NCBI GenBank assembly: GCA_003988855.1 | Contig: QYAI01000044.1 | Span: 62,001-126,000 of the forward strand | Length of the DNA: 64,000 nt | Reading direction: 5' to 3' | Source: Arachnopeziza araneosa | Taxonomy: Eukaryota; Ascomycota; Leotiomycetes; Helotiales; Arachnopezizaceae | In this document: one piece after another, positions 45,384-57,422 of the stretch | Layout: the number at the start of each line of letters is the position of its first letter | How positions within the stretch are numbered: the first letter of the stretch is position 1 | Position numbers and translations under genes: made by a program | Notes under the pieces: model-generated | Told to the model about the DNA's origin: nothing | The model's database searches: none | The model's input: only the letters and a program-made list of their open reading frames with translations

Positions 45384-46913
45384 TCAGCGATCAGCAATCC
45401 AATCCTTCCAAGGCAGATATATTGCCAATGAACACGCAAAGAACACTACAAACGTCAAGGGTAAAGTCACTGCCCAGTACTAGCGAAAAGCAGGCTTGAG
45501 TATTGGGGCGCCGTCTGCTTCCCAATTAAAAACCGGCTGTGCGAAGAGGGCCTAGCATGCTTGTTAGCTGATTGATCCATTATGTTTCACTTGAGTGTGG
45601 AGCGACTTGCGACGATGAAAGGCCGAGAATGGATATCGTCTTCATAGCTGAACTATCTTTCTCATTTTCGTGTGCGATTCTCTCGGTGCTTTTAGCCAGG
45701 GCTATGTTGATTTTCGTATCTTTCTGTGCCATAAATTTGAACACCTATGTTGAATTTTATCAGCGATCGCAAAGGTCACCAAAGTCAGCTTACCACTTGA
45801 ATGAGCGTCGCGGGCTTTTCCTCGAGATACTCCGTAGTGAGAATTAGTGAGCTACAACGTGCAGCCAAATAGTCCATTTTCTCTCCTATTTCAGTATCGT
45901 TACTATTTAATGTTTGACCGTCGAACTTCTCCCTGTTGACTCTCCGGACAAGTTTCAACTCTTCTCTAAAGCCACGCAGTTTTTTTAATCGCATCCGTTA
46001 TGGAGCGTATAGTTGAGGTTCTTAGGCCAATGTTGTGGTTAAGAGTGTTAAGGGTTCGTGTTGTGGACAAGAAATCTATTTCGAAAGGGTCGTCGAAGCG
46101 ATGTCGGTGTATCCGTGTTGTCCTGTTTGAGTAGTGACTTCAACAAGATCATCATCAAGATCAGACACATGTTTCTGGCACTCAATGATCACGGTTTGAA
46201 TTGCTGCAAGAGGTAGCACTACTGGGCTTGACCAACATGATTCATTCTGCTTGATCTCTTTTATTAATTGTGAGCATAAGTGATCTTGCTCCGAGAATAA
46301 TAATGCATGTGTGATATTGGTCTTAGCATTGTAGAGGGTGACAAGTTCGCCATCAGTCTCCGGGTAACTCGATATCAACTTGAGTACAAAACCTTGGAGA
46401 TTTAGCACAGTGTCAAGTCACTCAGGACAACATACCGCTAAACCTCTTAGTAGTCCCATCTAATTTCGAGAAACGATATCTTCGTAGAACCATTAACCCA
46501 GTCGTATTTGAATATACAAGAAGGGATGTTAGTTTATAATAACTGAGTCAGGTGAAACACACAGCAATCTGAGCCCGCCAACGGGATTTTGCGATTTGCC
46601 ATTCACGACTGGCGACATGCTGAGATCCTAGGTCTAGTTAGCAAAGAAGCTTGAGGTTATAAGATTGATCCACCTTCACGAGCCAGCCGCGCAGCGAGCT
46701 ATCATTAAGCTCACACTCACTCTCCACAGGATTGGGAGAATCAGCGTAAACAAGGTGCTCGAATGCATTGCACCGCGTCTCTTCAGCAAAATCGAGATCA
46801 GAATCAAGCGAGATATCGCTCACGCTGTGGTTGGCCATGTCCACAATAGTTTGAAGCAATTGCAAGTTTTCACCCAGTACAATATTTGATAGCTTTTTAG
46901 GAAGGCTTGGCAT
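45384..46913 (-). pseudogene. Decayed CorA-like membrane protein gene
   Basis: Minus-strand pieces in consistent order match a fungal CorA-like protein. An N-terminal part from ATG 46,913 (MPSLPKKLSNIVLGENLQLL) is followed by FVLKLISSYPETDGELVTLY, then YLAARCSSLILTTEYLEEKP, then FMAQKDTKINIALAKSTERI and ENEKDSSAMKTISILGL. The last part (ALFAQPVFNWEADGAPILKP, then AFR-stop-YWAVTLPLTFVVFF) is a membrane domain. Lesions: TAG at 45,482-45,480 where the family has a Trp, a TGA at about 46,550-46,548 in the second exon, and a shortened segment in place of the usual hydrophobic turn after ILGL. TGG to TAG fits a CpA-to-TpA change on the other strand, the type produced by RIP, but one case is not proof. 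Confidence 0.7.
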
Positions 46914-47849
46914 CGAAAACTCAATCCTTTAGGTAGTGGATTGCAGTCGATCGAATAATAATTATTGATAGCTTTAGGCTAAGTGGCTATTTTGAAGGCT
47001 TCTGCATTATTTTTACGAGACTCGCTTTTTGATTTGTTACTGTGATAAGAGCTTGGAAATTGCAGCTTATTGCAGCCATACATAATGCTTTCTAAAGATC
47101 TATGCCTCTTGTCATGCAGTTATGTATCCATTTGCGGTGTTGTGCATTTATGGTGATATGTGGCTAAACACTCAATGGGTGGCTAAGTTTTAGTTTTGAA
47201 ACTGCCTTATCTAGGTTGCCCAACCTTGAGAGCCCGACGCAAATCATACCTGCTACCTTGTAAAATCGGTTATTGAAAAGCGAAATCTAAAATGGAGAGG
47301 CCATTCTTAAGACAGCTTGAACTCGTATATAATATATACGTGATTTACATATTACTTTATATACGAGTTTTCTGCACTTGGTCTTAGGATGACAGGAAAG
47401 CTACACATAAAAAGAATGTAATCAAGTTACCTCGTATCGGTGGCATAGTGGCTAAGTCAATCTAATTTCTGCTAATAACTAGTTAGTAACTTACAAACTC
47501 TGCCAAGGGAGCACAATAACTCCATTCACTTAACAGGACAACGTCAAAAGAGAAGGCTACAAATATCTCAAGTATAAACAGAAAAAAATGGCAAAAAATG
47601 TTGTGGCCTCAGGCACTCACTTCACTAGCCGCACTAGCTAGCAGTAGTATTTAGGAGCCACGAGCTCGCCCCTCGCTTCCTCCTTCAGAGTTTTTACCAG
47701 ATTCTCGTCCAGAGACTGATTGAGTGATATTATAAAAAAGAAGCCGTGTATCTATAACTCGCCCCGTCGCCTGGGGTTGGTTTCTGCGTTGATGGAGGGG
47801 TCGAATTCCCTTGTCGATTAGTATTTTTGCGGCTAACTCTCTAGTCGAA

Positions 47850-48095
47850 GTTACTTTTCCATTCCCCTCCTTGCTGATGATTGTCGGACTAGTTCACTTG
47901 TTCGGCTAACCCCAATGTGTTACTTTTCCATTCCCCTCCTTGCTGATGGTTGTCGGACTAGTTCACTTGATGCGGCTAACCCCAATGTGTTACTTTTCCA
48001 TTCCCCTCCTTGACGATTTTTATTTAACCGGTGCGGCTAACCCCAGAGTGTTACTTTGCGATTCCCCTCCTTGACGATCTTACCGGTGTGGCGCG
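47850..48095 (+). repeat. 70-bp tandem repeat, four units
   Basis: Units begin with gttactttt/gc-attcccctccttg at 47,850, 47,919, 47,989 and 48,050 (spacings 69, 70 and 61 bp). The first three share gatg(a/g)ttgtcggactagttcactt and gcggctaaccccaatgt. The fourth is shorter and has accggtg in place of the middle part. Unit similarity is high, so the expansion is recent. No gene overlaps it. Confidence 0.9.
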
Positions 48096-49896
48096 TTGTC
48101 GTTGGGAACAGAATGGCTTATTTAATATTATATTGGTCTCCGGGGACGCGTCGAGGACCGCCTAGTGATGTATGCTTGATTGTTTATCGAGCTGTACACA
48201 ATCCGCAGCGAGAGTTCTTTATCGTCTTCTTGAAAGGTGTGAAATGGTTCAATATGAGCATCTGGAGGAAGATAAAAACTTGAAAATGTGTTCGCCTAAT
48301 TCGAGCTCTGTATTGAGAACTCGAAGAAATCAAAATTGCTCGACCATTGTCTCGTTGATTGATTTCCATAACCTCTCAATAGGCCTATGGAACGACCAAC
48401 GAGCGGAATTTGAATAATAATAAGAATTGTGGAGCTGGAATACGGTATTCAGTTTACACTTGGTATTTATACTCGTGATAACCAAACTTTTTTTGTTTTC
48501 ATCTTGATATAAGATTTTAACTATCTCAATCTGACCCCCTTAGTCTTAGATGCTACTGTGGGTTTTCCTGACTGTATGTTATATCAACTCTTGCTAGTAC
48601 CGCTCCACGCCCAATTCTTAAAGGCAGCGAAAATGCCACAAGAGAAAGATGAAGCTCTTCCCCCAAGAAATCCTACCTGCTTAGCACCCACACCTCTGAG
48701 AACGTCCAACCCTCTTCTCGAAGCCCGTATGCTGTCTATCAATATTCCGATCCCGCCAGTAACTCTCACCACCCAGACCTCACCATACATATTCTCCGCT
48801 TCCAGATGCGCCCCGGATGCCATCCACGGATCGAAAGAGGCCGTGACCACCGCCCGTCGAAGAGGTTGAGCGGCGAACAATTGCGTGTAGCTGTACTGCG
48901 ACAACTGCCATAACCACTTTATCGAAAATTTAAATCCCGCTCCCATAACGACTCTAAAACCCACTGCTACACCCTCCTGCGTCTGCCCTGTCTACGAGCT
49001 CTTTCATTATGACCGTCACAGTCTCCAAGACACATCCGCATCACCTGTCACTTCTACCGTGACGATACCCATACCTCATCAGTTGCTCAGGAGATAGACT
49101 CTCCACCAATCAACCTACTTCTCCAACACTTAACCTACCTCTCCTACACTTAACCTACCTCTGTCTGCCTCATATCAGAAACGAATCAGACCACTCGCAC
49201 TCGCAGGGATGGAGTCCCGAAGCACTTTATACACAGGTACTTTGTACATAAAGTTATGCCGGCCCTAGGTATGGGGAGCTCCGCGCTTGCTAGCACTGGA
49301 ATGGAATGTCCCAGCAGACGAGGAGAGAGCATCGACGCTGCGAAAAACAACGCATGGTATAGCATGGTATGAGCATCCATAAATCCTGCCTTTTGGAATC
49401 CTCGATCCCGACTTGATCCTACATACCTTTCCCACTGCCTCTTCCAAGCAAGCAAGCAGGCTTTTTCCATGAAACAAAGCATCCAGTAAATCCCACCGCG
49501 ATACCTCCGACCTCGTTCCTACCCAGTCCCCCGTCCCATCCAGTCCCGTCCCCGCACCCGCCGGACCAGCATCCAGTCTCCGTCTCTTCACTCCTTTACT
49601 CCCTCCCTCAGTCCCTCACTCATGCACTTACTCATTCATGCACTCGATGCACCCGCATCCCGGGCGTGCGAAACGAAAAAAACAGGATCGGGCCTTGATC
49701 ATGCGAGCGTGCGTGCATGTGGTGCGCCAAGCTTCTTCATCGGGTGAAACGAGATCCACCGGGGCGACGCTCGGGTCACTGGTTTTTCGGCGGGGGCCGG
49801 GTCAGGGCCGGAGATTGCGGTTGGGCGTGAGGGTCAGGGCACGGAAGGGTGAGGAGGTGATGAGGGCAGGGCGTGAACTGGGAGCGTGTGCTGGCT

Positions 49897-49938
49897 GGGA
49901 ATGGGATGGGATGGGATGGGATGAGATGGGATGGGGAT
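49897..49938 (+). repeat. GATGG microsatellite with G-quadruplex pattern
   Basis: A run of gggatgggatgggatgggatgagatgggatgggg gives five or more G3/G4 tracts separated by AT. Four adjacent G3 tracts with 2-nt loops match the G-quadruplex consensus. It lies in GC-rich non-coding DNA. Confidence 0.8.
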
Positions 49939-50573
49939 GCGCCGGGTTTCAAGTCGAAGCGATTCTGGGGAAGAGGTTGTGATGAGATGAGATGAGAGAC
50001 ATCTCATACGCGCCACGCCGATGCAATCACATCACATGGAGAAATGGCGTCGGGAAAAAGTAAAGTCAAAGACCACTCTCTAGGCCAAAAAACGTTGATC
50101 TCTGTTATGTACAGGGGAACACATTAGGTACACAAGATTCTTATAGAGAGCCAACAAAAACCTTCCCAGAGAGCGTCGGGCCAGATCGATACCAGACCCA
50201 GAAGAGAAAGAGGCGCAGAAATGATTTCAGGTGGGATTGCAATTCTCTGTATGGACAAAAGCGTTCCTATTGACAAGACCTGAAAGACCGCACACGCTAT
50301 GATGAGGAACCTCGTACCGGGAACCCAACAATTACAAGAAAAGATGCGTAAAACCCCCTTGCATGCGTGGCCGTGTCGTAGTAACTGATAATTAGACGGA
50401 AACTCCATAGTGCAATGCAAGAACCGACACCAATGATTAACCTCTTTTCTATCCTTCCATCCCACCGTAATGCTCCCACCGTCCTCTGCACGCCAACGCC
50501 TTCCTTCCCGTCATGATTGACCGTGGTTCGTCGCAACGAGTCGGGATTTGGCGAAGGTATGAGGTGAAACCGC

Positions 50574-51170
50574 TTACAAGATGTAAGCGGCAGCGGCGAG
50601 GAGACCAGCAAGAGAGAGACCAGAGAAGGTCATGGCCTTGTCGGCACCGGAAGCCTCAATGTTGGTTGGGGTAGCGGTGGCCGAGGCCTTGACAGAGGTG
50701 GTTCCGACAGCGGTCTTTGTAGCAATGGCAGTGGTGTTAGCGTATGGAACGCTTGATGGGACACTATTCACGTGTTAGTTGATGCTGGACAGAACTGTGT
50801 TTGGAAACAGTATGGGGTACCAGGTGTTGCAGTACACTACGCTTGAGGTGGTAATTGGCTTGACGATGGTACAAGGGCAGTTGGTGATGGTCAAAGTGGT
50901 GGACTGCGAGGAGTTAGTCGGGCTCAAATCTTCAGGAGCAACCAGATTCGGAAATTGAAGCCGCATCCCAAATCATGGTTCCACCCGTGGCACAGAATCG
51001 CATACCTCAGAGACGGTGTAGGTAACGCCGTTGAAGGTCAAAGAGGTGGCCTCAGGGCAGACAGTGGTGTATGCGGTGTGGACCTCGGTGGTGTAGACAA
51101 CGGTCTCGTTGGTGGGCCAGGCAGCGGCGACGGTGGCCAGGGTGGCAAGGGCGACGATGGAGAATTGCAT
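50574..51170 (-). CDS. Small GPI-anchored cell-wall protein (CCG-6/SED1-like), 145 aa
   Basis: Model complement(join(50574..50763,50821..50903,51006..51170)), 145 aa; introns of 57 and 102 nt. Signal peptide MQFSIVALATLATVAAAWP. The mature part has CPEATSLTFNGVTYTVSE, STTLTITNCPCTIVKPITTS and VVYCNTC, a Cys-containing Thr-rich module of small fungal wall glycoproteins. Next is a Ser/Thr/Ala stalk, and a C-terminal hydrophobic tail (FSGLSLAGLLAAAAYIL) after EASGADKAM, fitting GPI attachment. The donor at 50,820 was chosen because it yields the CNTC-VPSS join. Such proteins are abundant wall components. The long, repeat-rich upstream region and TG-rich leader on this strand suggest a complex promoter. 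Confidence 0.8.
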
Positions 51171-54070
51171 CTTGACGGTGGTTGTTTGGTATTAAGTTAC
51201 TTGAAAAGAGTTCGGGTTTGTAGGTGATGAGGATGTAGGTTGAGGTGGTTGGGTAGTGTTGGTGGTGATGTTGTTGAACGAATGTAATTGACTAAAAGTC
51301 AGGATGTCTGGATAGGTATCGAGAGTGAGTGTGTGGTGAGGAGGAAGAGGAGCAGTAGGATGAGGGAGCAGAAGTCTCTTATACCAGGGCCGACGAGGAA
51401 GGCGCATGGGACTGCCAGGCCCAGGGACCCTAGTATGGGAGGCTGACGGGGGGGACGACGGGGGTGCAAGCGCTGAGTCGTGTCGGGATTGGTTCACACG
51501 CCCAAAAACATTTCAACCAGCAAGAACGGCCCCTGGGAGCCCTGACCAGCAAATCTATTCTAGCGTCGCTCACTGTCGTCCTGTTGCTGGGATGGCGGGT
51601 CAATGTACCGCTGAGTTGCCCCTTCCAGGCACCTCAGGGGGGGATGAACGAAGGCGATTTCGACTGGTCATAGGCTCTCCTATTCTTGCTCGGGGCCAGT
51701 TCAGCGGACAAGTCCTGCTTTGCCCAGCGATTTCCATGGTGAGCAGCAGCAGCAGCAGCCGCAGCCGCAATAGCAGCAGCAACAACTCATCAAAAGCTGC
51801 ACCCGCTGCAGGTACAACGAACACCGTCTTGGTGGTGGTGCAGCCGTGAAGCGTGCCGTGTGTTTTGTTTGGCTCGCTTCGGGCTTCGTTGGTGCCACCC
51901 ACCTGCTGCAGCATTCGTTAGTCAGGGGCAGAATCCCACTGGTGGGCATCGCGCACCCGGCAGACCTTCCCCTCCAGCCCAAAAACGGTCTCCTCTGCGT
52001 CCCTTCCCAGGCTATCACTTCGCCGGCGTCTCTTACCCATTTCCCAGTACGAGGTCTCATCCAAAAGGAAGCTCCAACGAGATGCCAAATCTCCGTCGCT
52101 TCGTGTTGGCTTGATGCTCTCTCTCTTTCTACATACACTGACGGCGTCACAGGTTAGAGACATGCTTTTTGATTACTGTGCACTTCTCCTCCATTCAGAT
52201 GGGCGTCATGATGGCGTAGGAAATTACTGCGCCAGGACGAGCCCTCCAATCATGCACTTCTACCGCCGCCGCAACGTTGCGCTTCTGGTGGCACTCTGGA
52301 AGCATGTGAGATATTCCCCAGAGAAGGCAAAGGAAGAGAGAGAGAGAGAGAGAGAGAGAGCCGAACTGGGCAGCCAGGGCGTTGAAATCTGGGCTTGGAA
52401 AAGGTCAAACAAACTTCGTCATAGAGCGCTGGTCCCCAGAAAGCCCGGATTCTGGATTCTGGATCCTGACCGCCTAGCAATCAAACCAGCTGCTTTGGTG
52501 GCGTTGAACTTGGATCGACGAACTCGGAGTGCAGGTTGTGATGTGAGATGGTGCTGCGCATTCCTCGATCTTTCTTGACATCAAAATATACAGCACCAGC
52601 AAGCATATTAACACAAGTCTTTCTGCCTCAATCACATCTTCCATTCAGACGTCGAAAGAAAGCATCATGTCAACAGATGCACAAATCTCCTTCCCAATTC
52701 ATCCACCCAGTCACATTGCGGAGCCGAGGCAATCTTAAAATTTGTCCTCATCAAATCTCGCTTCGTCGTCCCCCAGATGGCACTAGGCGACTAGCTCGAT
52801 TCGGCGCACTCATCTATTTTTATCGACTATCGAAAAAACAACACGACACGAAAGAAAACACAGACGCTGTGATCACGACGCGGCGTCCCAAACAAAACAT
52901 TAATATTAGACCTGCCCCATCTTCCGTCCCACAGGAGATTTGATGGTGGCTCAAATACGGTTTCACTCAACAAAGTCGCTCCTTGCTCAGTCCCTACAGT
53001 ACCGCCGCTCCACTTCTCCTTTTCTCATCCATCTCGGATCAAGCGCCCGCCCGCGGCAAAATGCAAGAAAGAGGCTTAAGTAAGAACCTTGGAGACATTG
53101 AAAAGAGTTCCAGACGGATAATCCGGCCGCTGCACGCGAATCTCCCGACGCATCTCAGAGAGATTTGTTAAGTTATTGAATGCAGCACCAAGATCCCTCT
53201 GCTGACGTAAAATATCAACCCTGGACAGCCTCACCAGAAGAGACAAGCAAGCAAATGGGAACGAGGCCCGGAATTACGCACATGCAAGAGGGAAAACTGA
53301 ACTCCGCTTTACTCCATGGGTTTGTTTTGTCTCTCTATGTTGTTCCGCTCGCTCGCTCACTCGCTTGTTCTTGCGTCGGCCGAGGGGGTTGTGATCAGCG
53401 CTTGGTGTTTGTTTATTGATTGTCGGGGCTGGGCATCTGATAATCTCATGTGATTGTTCTGCTCTGCCTTGTGGAATTGCTCGACTCGTCTTTTGGTGTT
53501 CGCCTTGTTGTCGCTCTCTTCTCATCTCGCTGCGTTTGATCTCACTCGCGTTTCTTCTTCCCTGGCGATCAACACGTTGTCAATTCATGCTACTACTCCG
53601 CGAGATACCCTCCCCCAGACTTGAAGGCCTCAAGTATCCAGCCACGGTTTATCCGATTCGTACATGCAGCCCTTGAGCGTATTGCGGAAAGACCATGAGA
53701 ACGAAGAGACGGTCATCGAGATCAGGTTTCCGATATCCCTTGCTCAGTGTACAATTTTCCGTCCGATGGATTATATCGAATATAATATTATCTAAGCATA
53801 CTTTCATTCCACTTGGTACAATTTGCGGATACCGATTTTCAGTCCCTCTGTATGCTGCATTGATGATGGCGGAGACGAGCGTATTCTGGCATTGGAGTTG
53901 GTTGAAATAGAGCTGGAGAGTGAAACACTGCCTCTATACTGGAGAAGAAGACTAATTTCGACCAGTGTCGGAATTCTTCAGCTGTCCCAACTCTCAGAAG
54001 TTGATTGCTACTTGTCATCTACTTCTACTCTCCTTTACATTTACTTTCTTCTCTCTTCATCTCAACCCAT
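51171..54070. other. Non-coding region between the GPI protein and beta-mannosidase genes
   Basis: 2.9 kb without a supported gene. It is GC-rich near the GPI-protein start. Simple repeats: agcagcagc/agccgc near 51,740-51,790 and (ag)n at 52,335-52,361. Overlapping ORFs on both strands (for example 51,406-51,849, 52,111-52,578) are low-complexity translations. It likely contains the promoter of the GPI-protein gene and the 3' UTR of the mannosidase gene. Confidence 0.45.
52335..52361 (+). repeat. GA dinucleotide microsatellite
   Basis: About 13 GA/AG units in a row (gagagagagagagagagagag), in non-coding DNA. Slippage-prone marker-type repeat. Confidence 0.9.
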
Positions 54071-57000
54071 CTACAGATTATTATCCCACAAACTCCTCAC
54101 CGTCACATCCTCTACCCACTTCCCCTTGGTGTGATCCCTCTTCACCTTAAACCCTACGCTCTTAGCCTCACCCGGACTCAACCAGAACCCATTCTCCTCA
54201 AAATGGCCCTCCACACCCTTGGGATGATCAAGCCACACAAAAGCCGCTATGCCCTTCCCTGCCGTAACGACAAAATCGCTGGTGGAGTTGTCGAACCGCA
54301 GTGAGAGTCCTGGGTTGAGCATGTGCTGGTCTTTGAGCGGAATCGCGTGGAACCAGGCTTCGTGGGTGTAGTTCGCGGCTGAAGCCTCGCTGCGCACCTG
54401 GACGGAAAGTCGCGCGACCGCATTATGGAGATCGAAAGCCGCGGTAGAGAGGTCAACAGTGAAGCTATTCGTGGCATTAATGGCACCAACACCGACATCC
54501 ACGGTCGTCGTGTTCAGCACTTTCCCACTCCAATCTAGCCACTCCACCGACGCGGTCCCCGTCACACCGTCCCACAGATCACTCACAACCCAGACATCCA
54601 GGACCTTGGTGGCGGCATCAAAAAGCGGTGAGATGATCACCGGGGAGAAGAAGTCTTTCGCCGCGTAATGCAGCATCTTCCACCGCCCACCCTTCTCAAT
54701 GCCCGCCCAGGTAGGCGCCGCCCACACATCATTGAGCTGCCAGTAGAGCGCCCCGAGCTGCCTCTCCCTCCGCGCACTCCCCACGCGATAGTAACCCACC
54801 TGGGCACGCACAAACTCCGCCTGGAAGGCCTGCGTCGTGTAGATCCACGCGGTGAAGTTCGCCCGGGAGGAATCGTTGAACGGCGGAACCGGGTAGTAGT
54901 TCTGGGCGGCGATGGTCATCTGCCCCATCCCGCCGAGGGAGAGCTCCGTCTGGTTGCCGGCGTCGAGATCCGTCGCGGTGATGTTGGCGCTGGCGGGGTA
55001 GTGGTGGTTGTGCGCGAGGATGGAGCTGGAGTTGAAGAAGAGATCGCTGGCGGTGACCCACGACGACCACGTCTGCAGCGAGGGCATCGAGTGGAAGCCG
55101 AACTCAACGGCGAAGCGGCCGGTGGGGTAGTAGGACGTGTTGAAGGTGTCGGTGGTTGTGTACTGACACCTTGTTAGCCATTCTGTATTTACAAACGAGG
55201 AAAGAAAACAAGAGAGCTAGATCTTGCTTCGATGAACCCAACCAAGGAAACATGTATTCTCTCACTCACGTTATAGTAATCAGTGCACCCATAGATCTCC
55301 CCCGGCGTGCTATTCAGATAGCGCTCGATGATCGGCGTCGCCGCCGCATAATCAAACGACAGGTACCCATTCGTGACGCTGCTCGGCAGGAAGCTCAGCG
55401 AGCGCGAGTTCTCAAAGACGGACCGCAGGAGCACGTTGAACAGCCTCTCGTAGTTCGCCTGCACCGGGATGGGCAGCCCCTGCTGCAGCACAAAATCCAC
55501 CAGGAGCTCGATCTCGTTGCCCCCCGCCCAGACGGCCGTCGAGGGGTGCGCGTTGGCGAGGCGCACCTGGTGGTCGGCCTCTGCCCTGACGCTGGAGAGG
55601 AAGGTGGCGTCACTGGGGTAGACGGCGTCGGAGAAGCCTGGGTGGGTGGTTAGTTGAGGATAGCTGGCTGGATTGGGAGAGGGAAATGGGGGGGTGCAAA
55701 CCGAATTCGTGCCAGATGAATATGCCCATCGAGTCGGCGAGGGAGAGGACCCATTCGGGGGGATAGGCGGCCCCGCCCCAGAGACGGAGCATGTTCATGT
55801 TCTGCGTGTGTCTTCGTTAACCATCCCATTTCTTGCTGGAGAAGGGATAGAGGAGGATGTGAAGGTGAAGAAGGGAAACTCACAGCTTCCACAACCGACT
55901 CAAACAGATCCCTGATCTCCTCCTCGGTTACCCGTACCCAGAACACGTCCGGAGGCAGGAAATTGCTTCCCTTGACGTAGATCTGGTGGCCGTTGACCTC
56001 GAAATTCCATCGGTTCCCAGGCGCGATGCCGAGGGCTATCTCGGCCGGGGTGATGGCTTGCTGATCGAGCACGATGGTCCGGAATCCTATCTCTCTCGTG
56101 GCGGCTGTAATCGTGGTGTTCTGTGCGTCTTTGACTATGATGGAGATGTTATACAGGGTTGGATTTCCGTAGCCGGAAGGCCACCATAGATTTGGCTCTT
56201 CTGCAAGTTGTAGAGATCTCGTGATCAGACCACTGCTTGTGTTGCTGCTTTGGATCGAAGTTGTTGAAAACGAAGTAACCTTCAGCGAATTCGTCGTATT
56301 GTAAATCTTCAAGTCGACAGAAGCACCACTGGGTAAATCTCCAATGTAGTCGAGACTGGCGTTGACTATCCAAGGTTGACTCTGATCCGGCGGCAGATTG
56401 TTGACCTGTTCTCGACGATAAACATCGATCCAGGTATTTTGAACATGTACTTCTGGCTTCGCGAGCTGAACGACCCTGACCGATTTCCATATTCCTGCTT
56501 GACTGAAGCCAGGAGCGAAATCCCACCCAAAATCATACTGCTCCTTGCGAATGTACGAGATACCGGGAAGTTCATAACTGAGTGCAAAGCATCCAAAATG
56601 AGCACACGAACCGTTCGCGGCAGCAAAAGCAGCGAATACGGCTGCTAGGGTGGCTGGCTGAAAGGAGATCACGATGCTGGATGTGGTGTTGCACGTTTGA
56701 ATGTTGGTTGATATGTCGTAGGTATATTGTCTGAATTGGTTATCGGTGGCTCCAATTGTTTTACCACAGACTTGGATTGTGGAGAATGTGTCAAGCCCAT
56801 CGAAGATGAGATATGTGGTGAGTGTATTGTTGGAATTTCTGGGAACAGGTGAGTATTGCTCCGCTCTATCGAGGAGACGAATTTACATGAGGGCTGAAAG
56901 TAGCGGGCTGGTATAGATCCAAGTATCATTTGCAACCCATCTTAGATTGAATTCATTTAATCCTTAGAATGATCGTCAGAATACGCGCTAATATAGAAAC

Positions 57001-57217
57001 TGGCTAAACACCACCTACCATACAACGGCTCTCCGACAACTTCGGCGCTCTTCAAATCCAGAATGACTTCGCCTGGGACTTTTGCAGGAACGGTAATGGC
57101 TTTGGATGGATTATTCAGCGTCCAACCCTCGCCATCCAGAGAGATTACAGAATGTGCTGACGTGAAGAGAGGCAGCAGCAGCACCAAAAAGCAACGAGTC
57201 GCTATGCAGAAAGACAT
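54071..57217 (-). CDS. mndA: Secreted beta-mannosidase, GH2 family, 929 aa
   Basis: Model complement(join(54071..55162,55270..55637,55702..55801,55884..56838,56887..56962,57019..57217)), 929 aa; introns of 107, 64, 82, 48 and 56 nt. It removes terminal beta-1,4-linked mannose from manno-oligosaccharides outside the cell. Signal peptide: MSFCIATRCFLVLLLPLFTS. GH2 sandwich: GLNEFNLRWVANDTW, then IRKEQYDFGWDFAPGF. Active site: NMLRLWGGAAYPPEW, acid/base Glu about 485 in WAGGNEIE, nucleophile Glu about 586 in FAVEFGFHSMPS, and WQLNDVW. There are many N-glycosylation sites. The length is normal for fungal MndA. The ATG at 57,217 is used because it begins the signal peptide; the frame continues upstream without another ATG. 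A 20-bp direct duplication lies in the promoter. Confidence 0.94.
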
Positions 57218-57380
57218 GGCGATGAACAAGACGAAGCAATTGCGAAACGAAACCAAAAGCCTCTCCAGTTCTATACGACGACTTATAGGAAAGCCACAGC
57301 AGCAGAGCTAAGTAGCAGCTCGCTGGAAACCCATTTTCGGCAATTTACTCGCCGTGCCTCCCATGCATAGAGTGATAGCA

Positions 57381-57422
57381 ATCACCTTGGTACCTGGACG
57401 ATCACCTTGGTACCTGGACGAT
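57381..57422. promoter_or_regulatory. Perfect 20-bp tandem duplication upstream of mndA
   Basis: atcaccttggtacctggacg occurs twice in direct succession (57,381-57,400 and 57,401-57,420), 164-203 bp upstream of the mndA start. catgcatag also occurs twice nearby (about 57,362 and 57,459). Duplicated promoter elements can change regulator dose; no known binding motif is assigned. Confidence 0.75.

Larger units (their letters stand above)
46914..50573. other. Long non-coding block with tandem repeat and G-rich tract
   Basis: 3.7 kb without a supported gene. The left half (46,914-48,560) is A/T-rich and contains a short inverted repeat (aactcgtatata / tatatacgagtt at 47,320-47,369) and a 70-bp tandem repeat. 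The right half (48,560-50,570) is GC-rich with simple repeats and overlapping spurious ORFs, including a 126-codon minus-strand frame at 48,584-48,964 without recognisable features. Confidence 0.45.

Noticed and set aside
46436..46480. Two further stop codons (TAA, TAG) first read as RIP damage in the CorA-like pseudogene
   Set aside because: A neighbouring frame reads LRRYRFSKLDGTTKRFSG and joins correctly to FVLKLISS across the intron, so these triplets are not in the coding frame.
48584..48964. 126-codon minus-strand ORF
   Set aside because: No domain, no signal peptide, no splice partner, and an overlapping plus-strand ORF of similar size in the same low-stop DNA.
54668..55177. 169-codon plus-strand ORF
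   Set aside because: Antisense shadow of the GC-rich beta-mannosidase exon.
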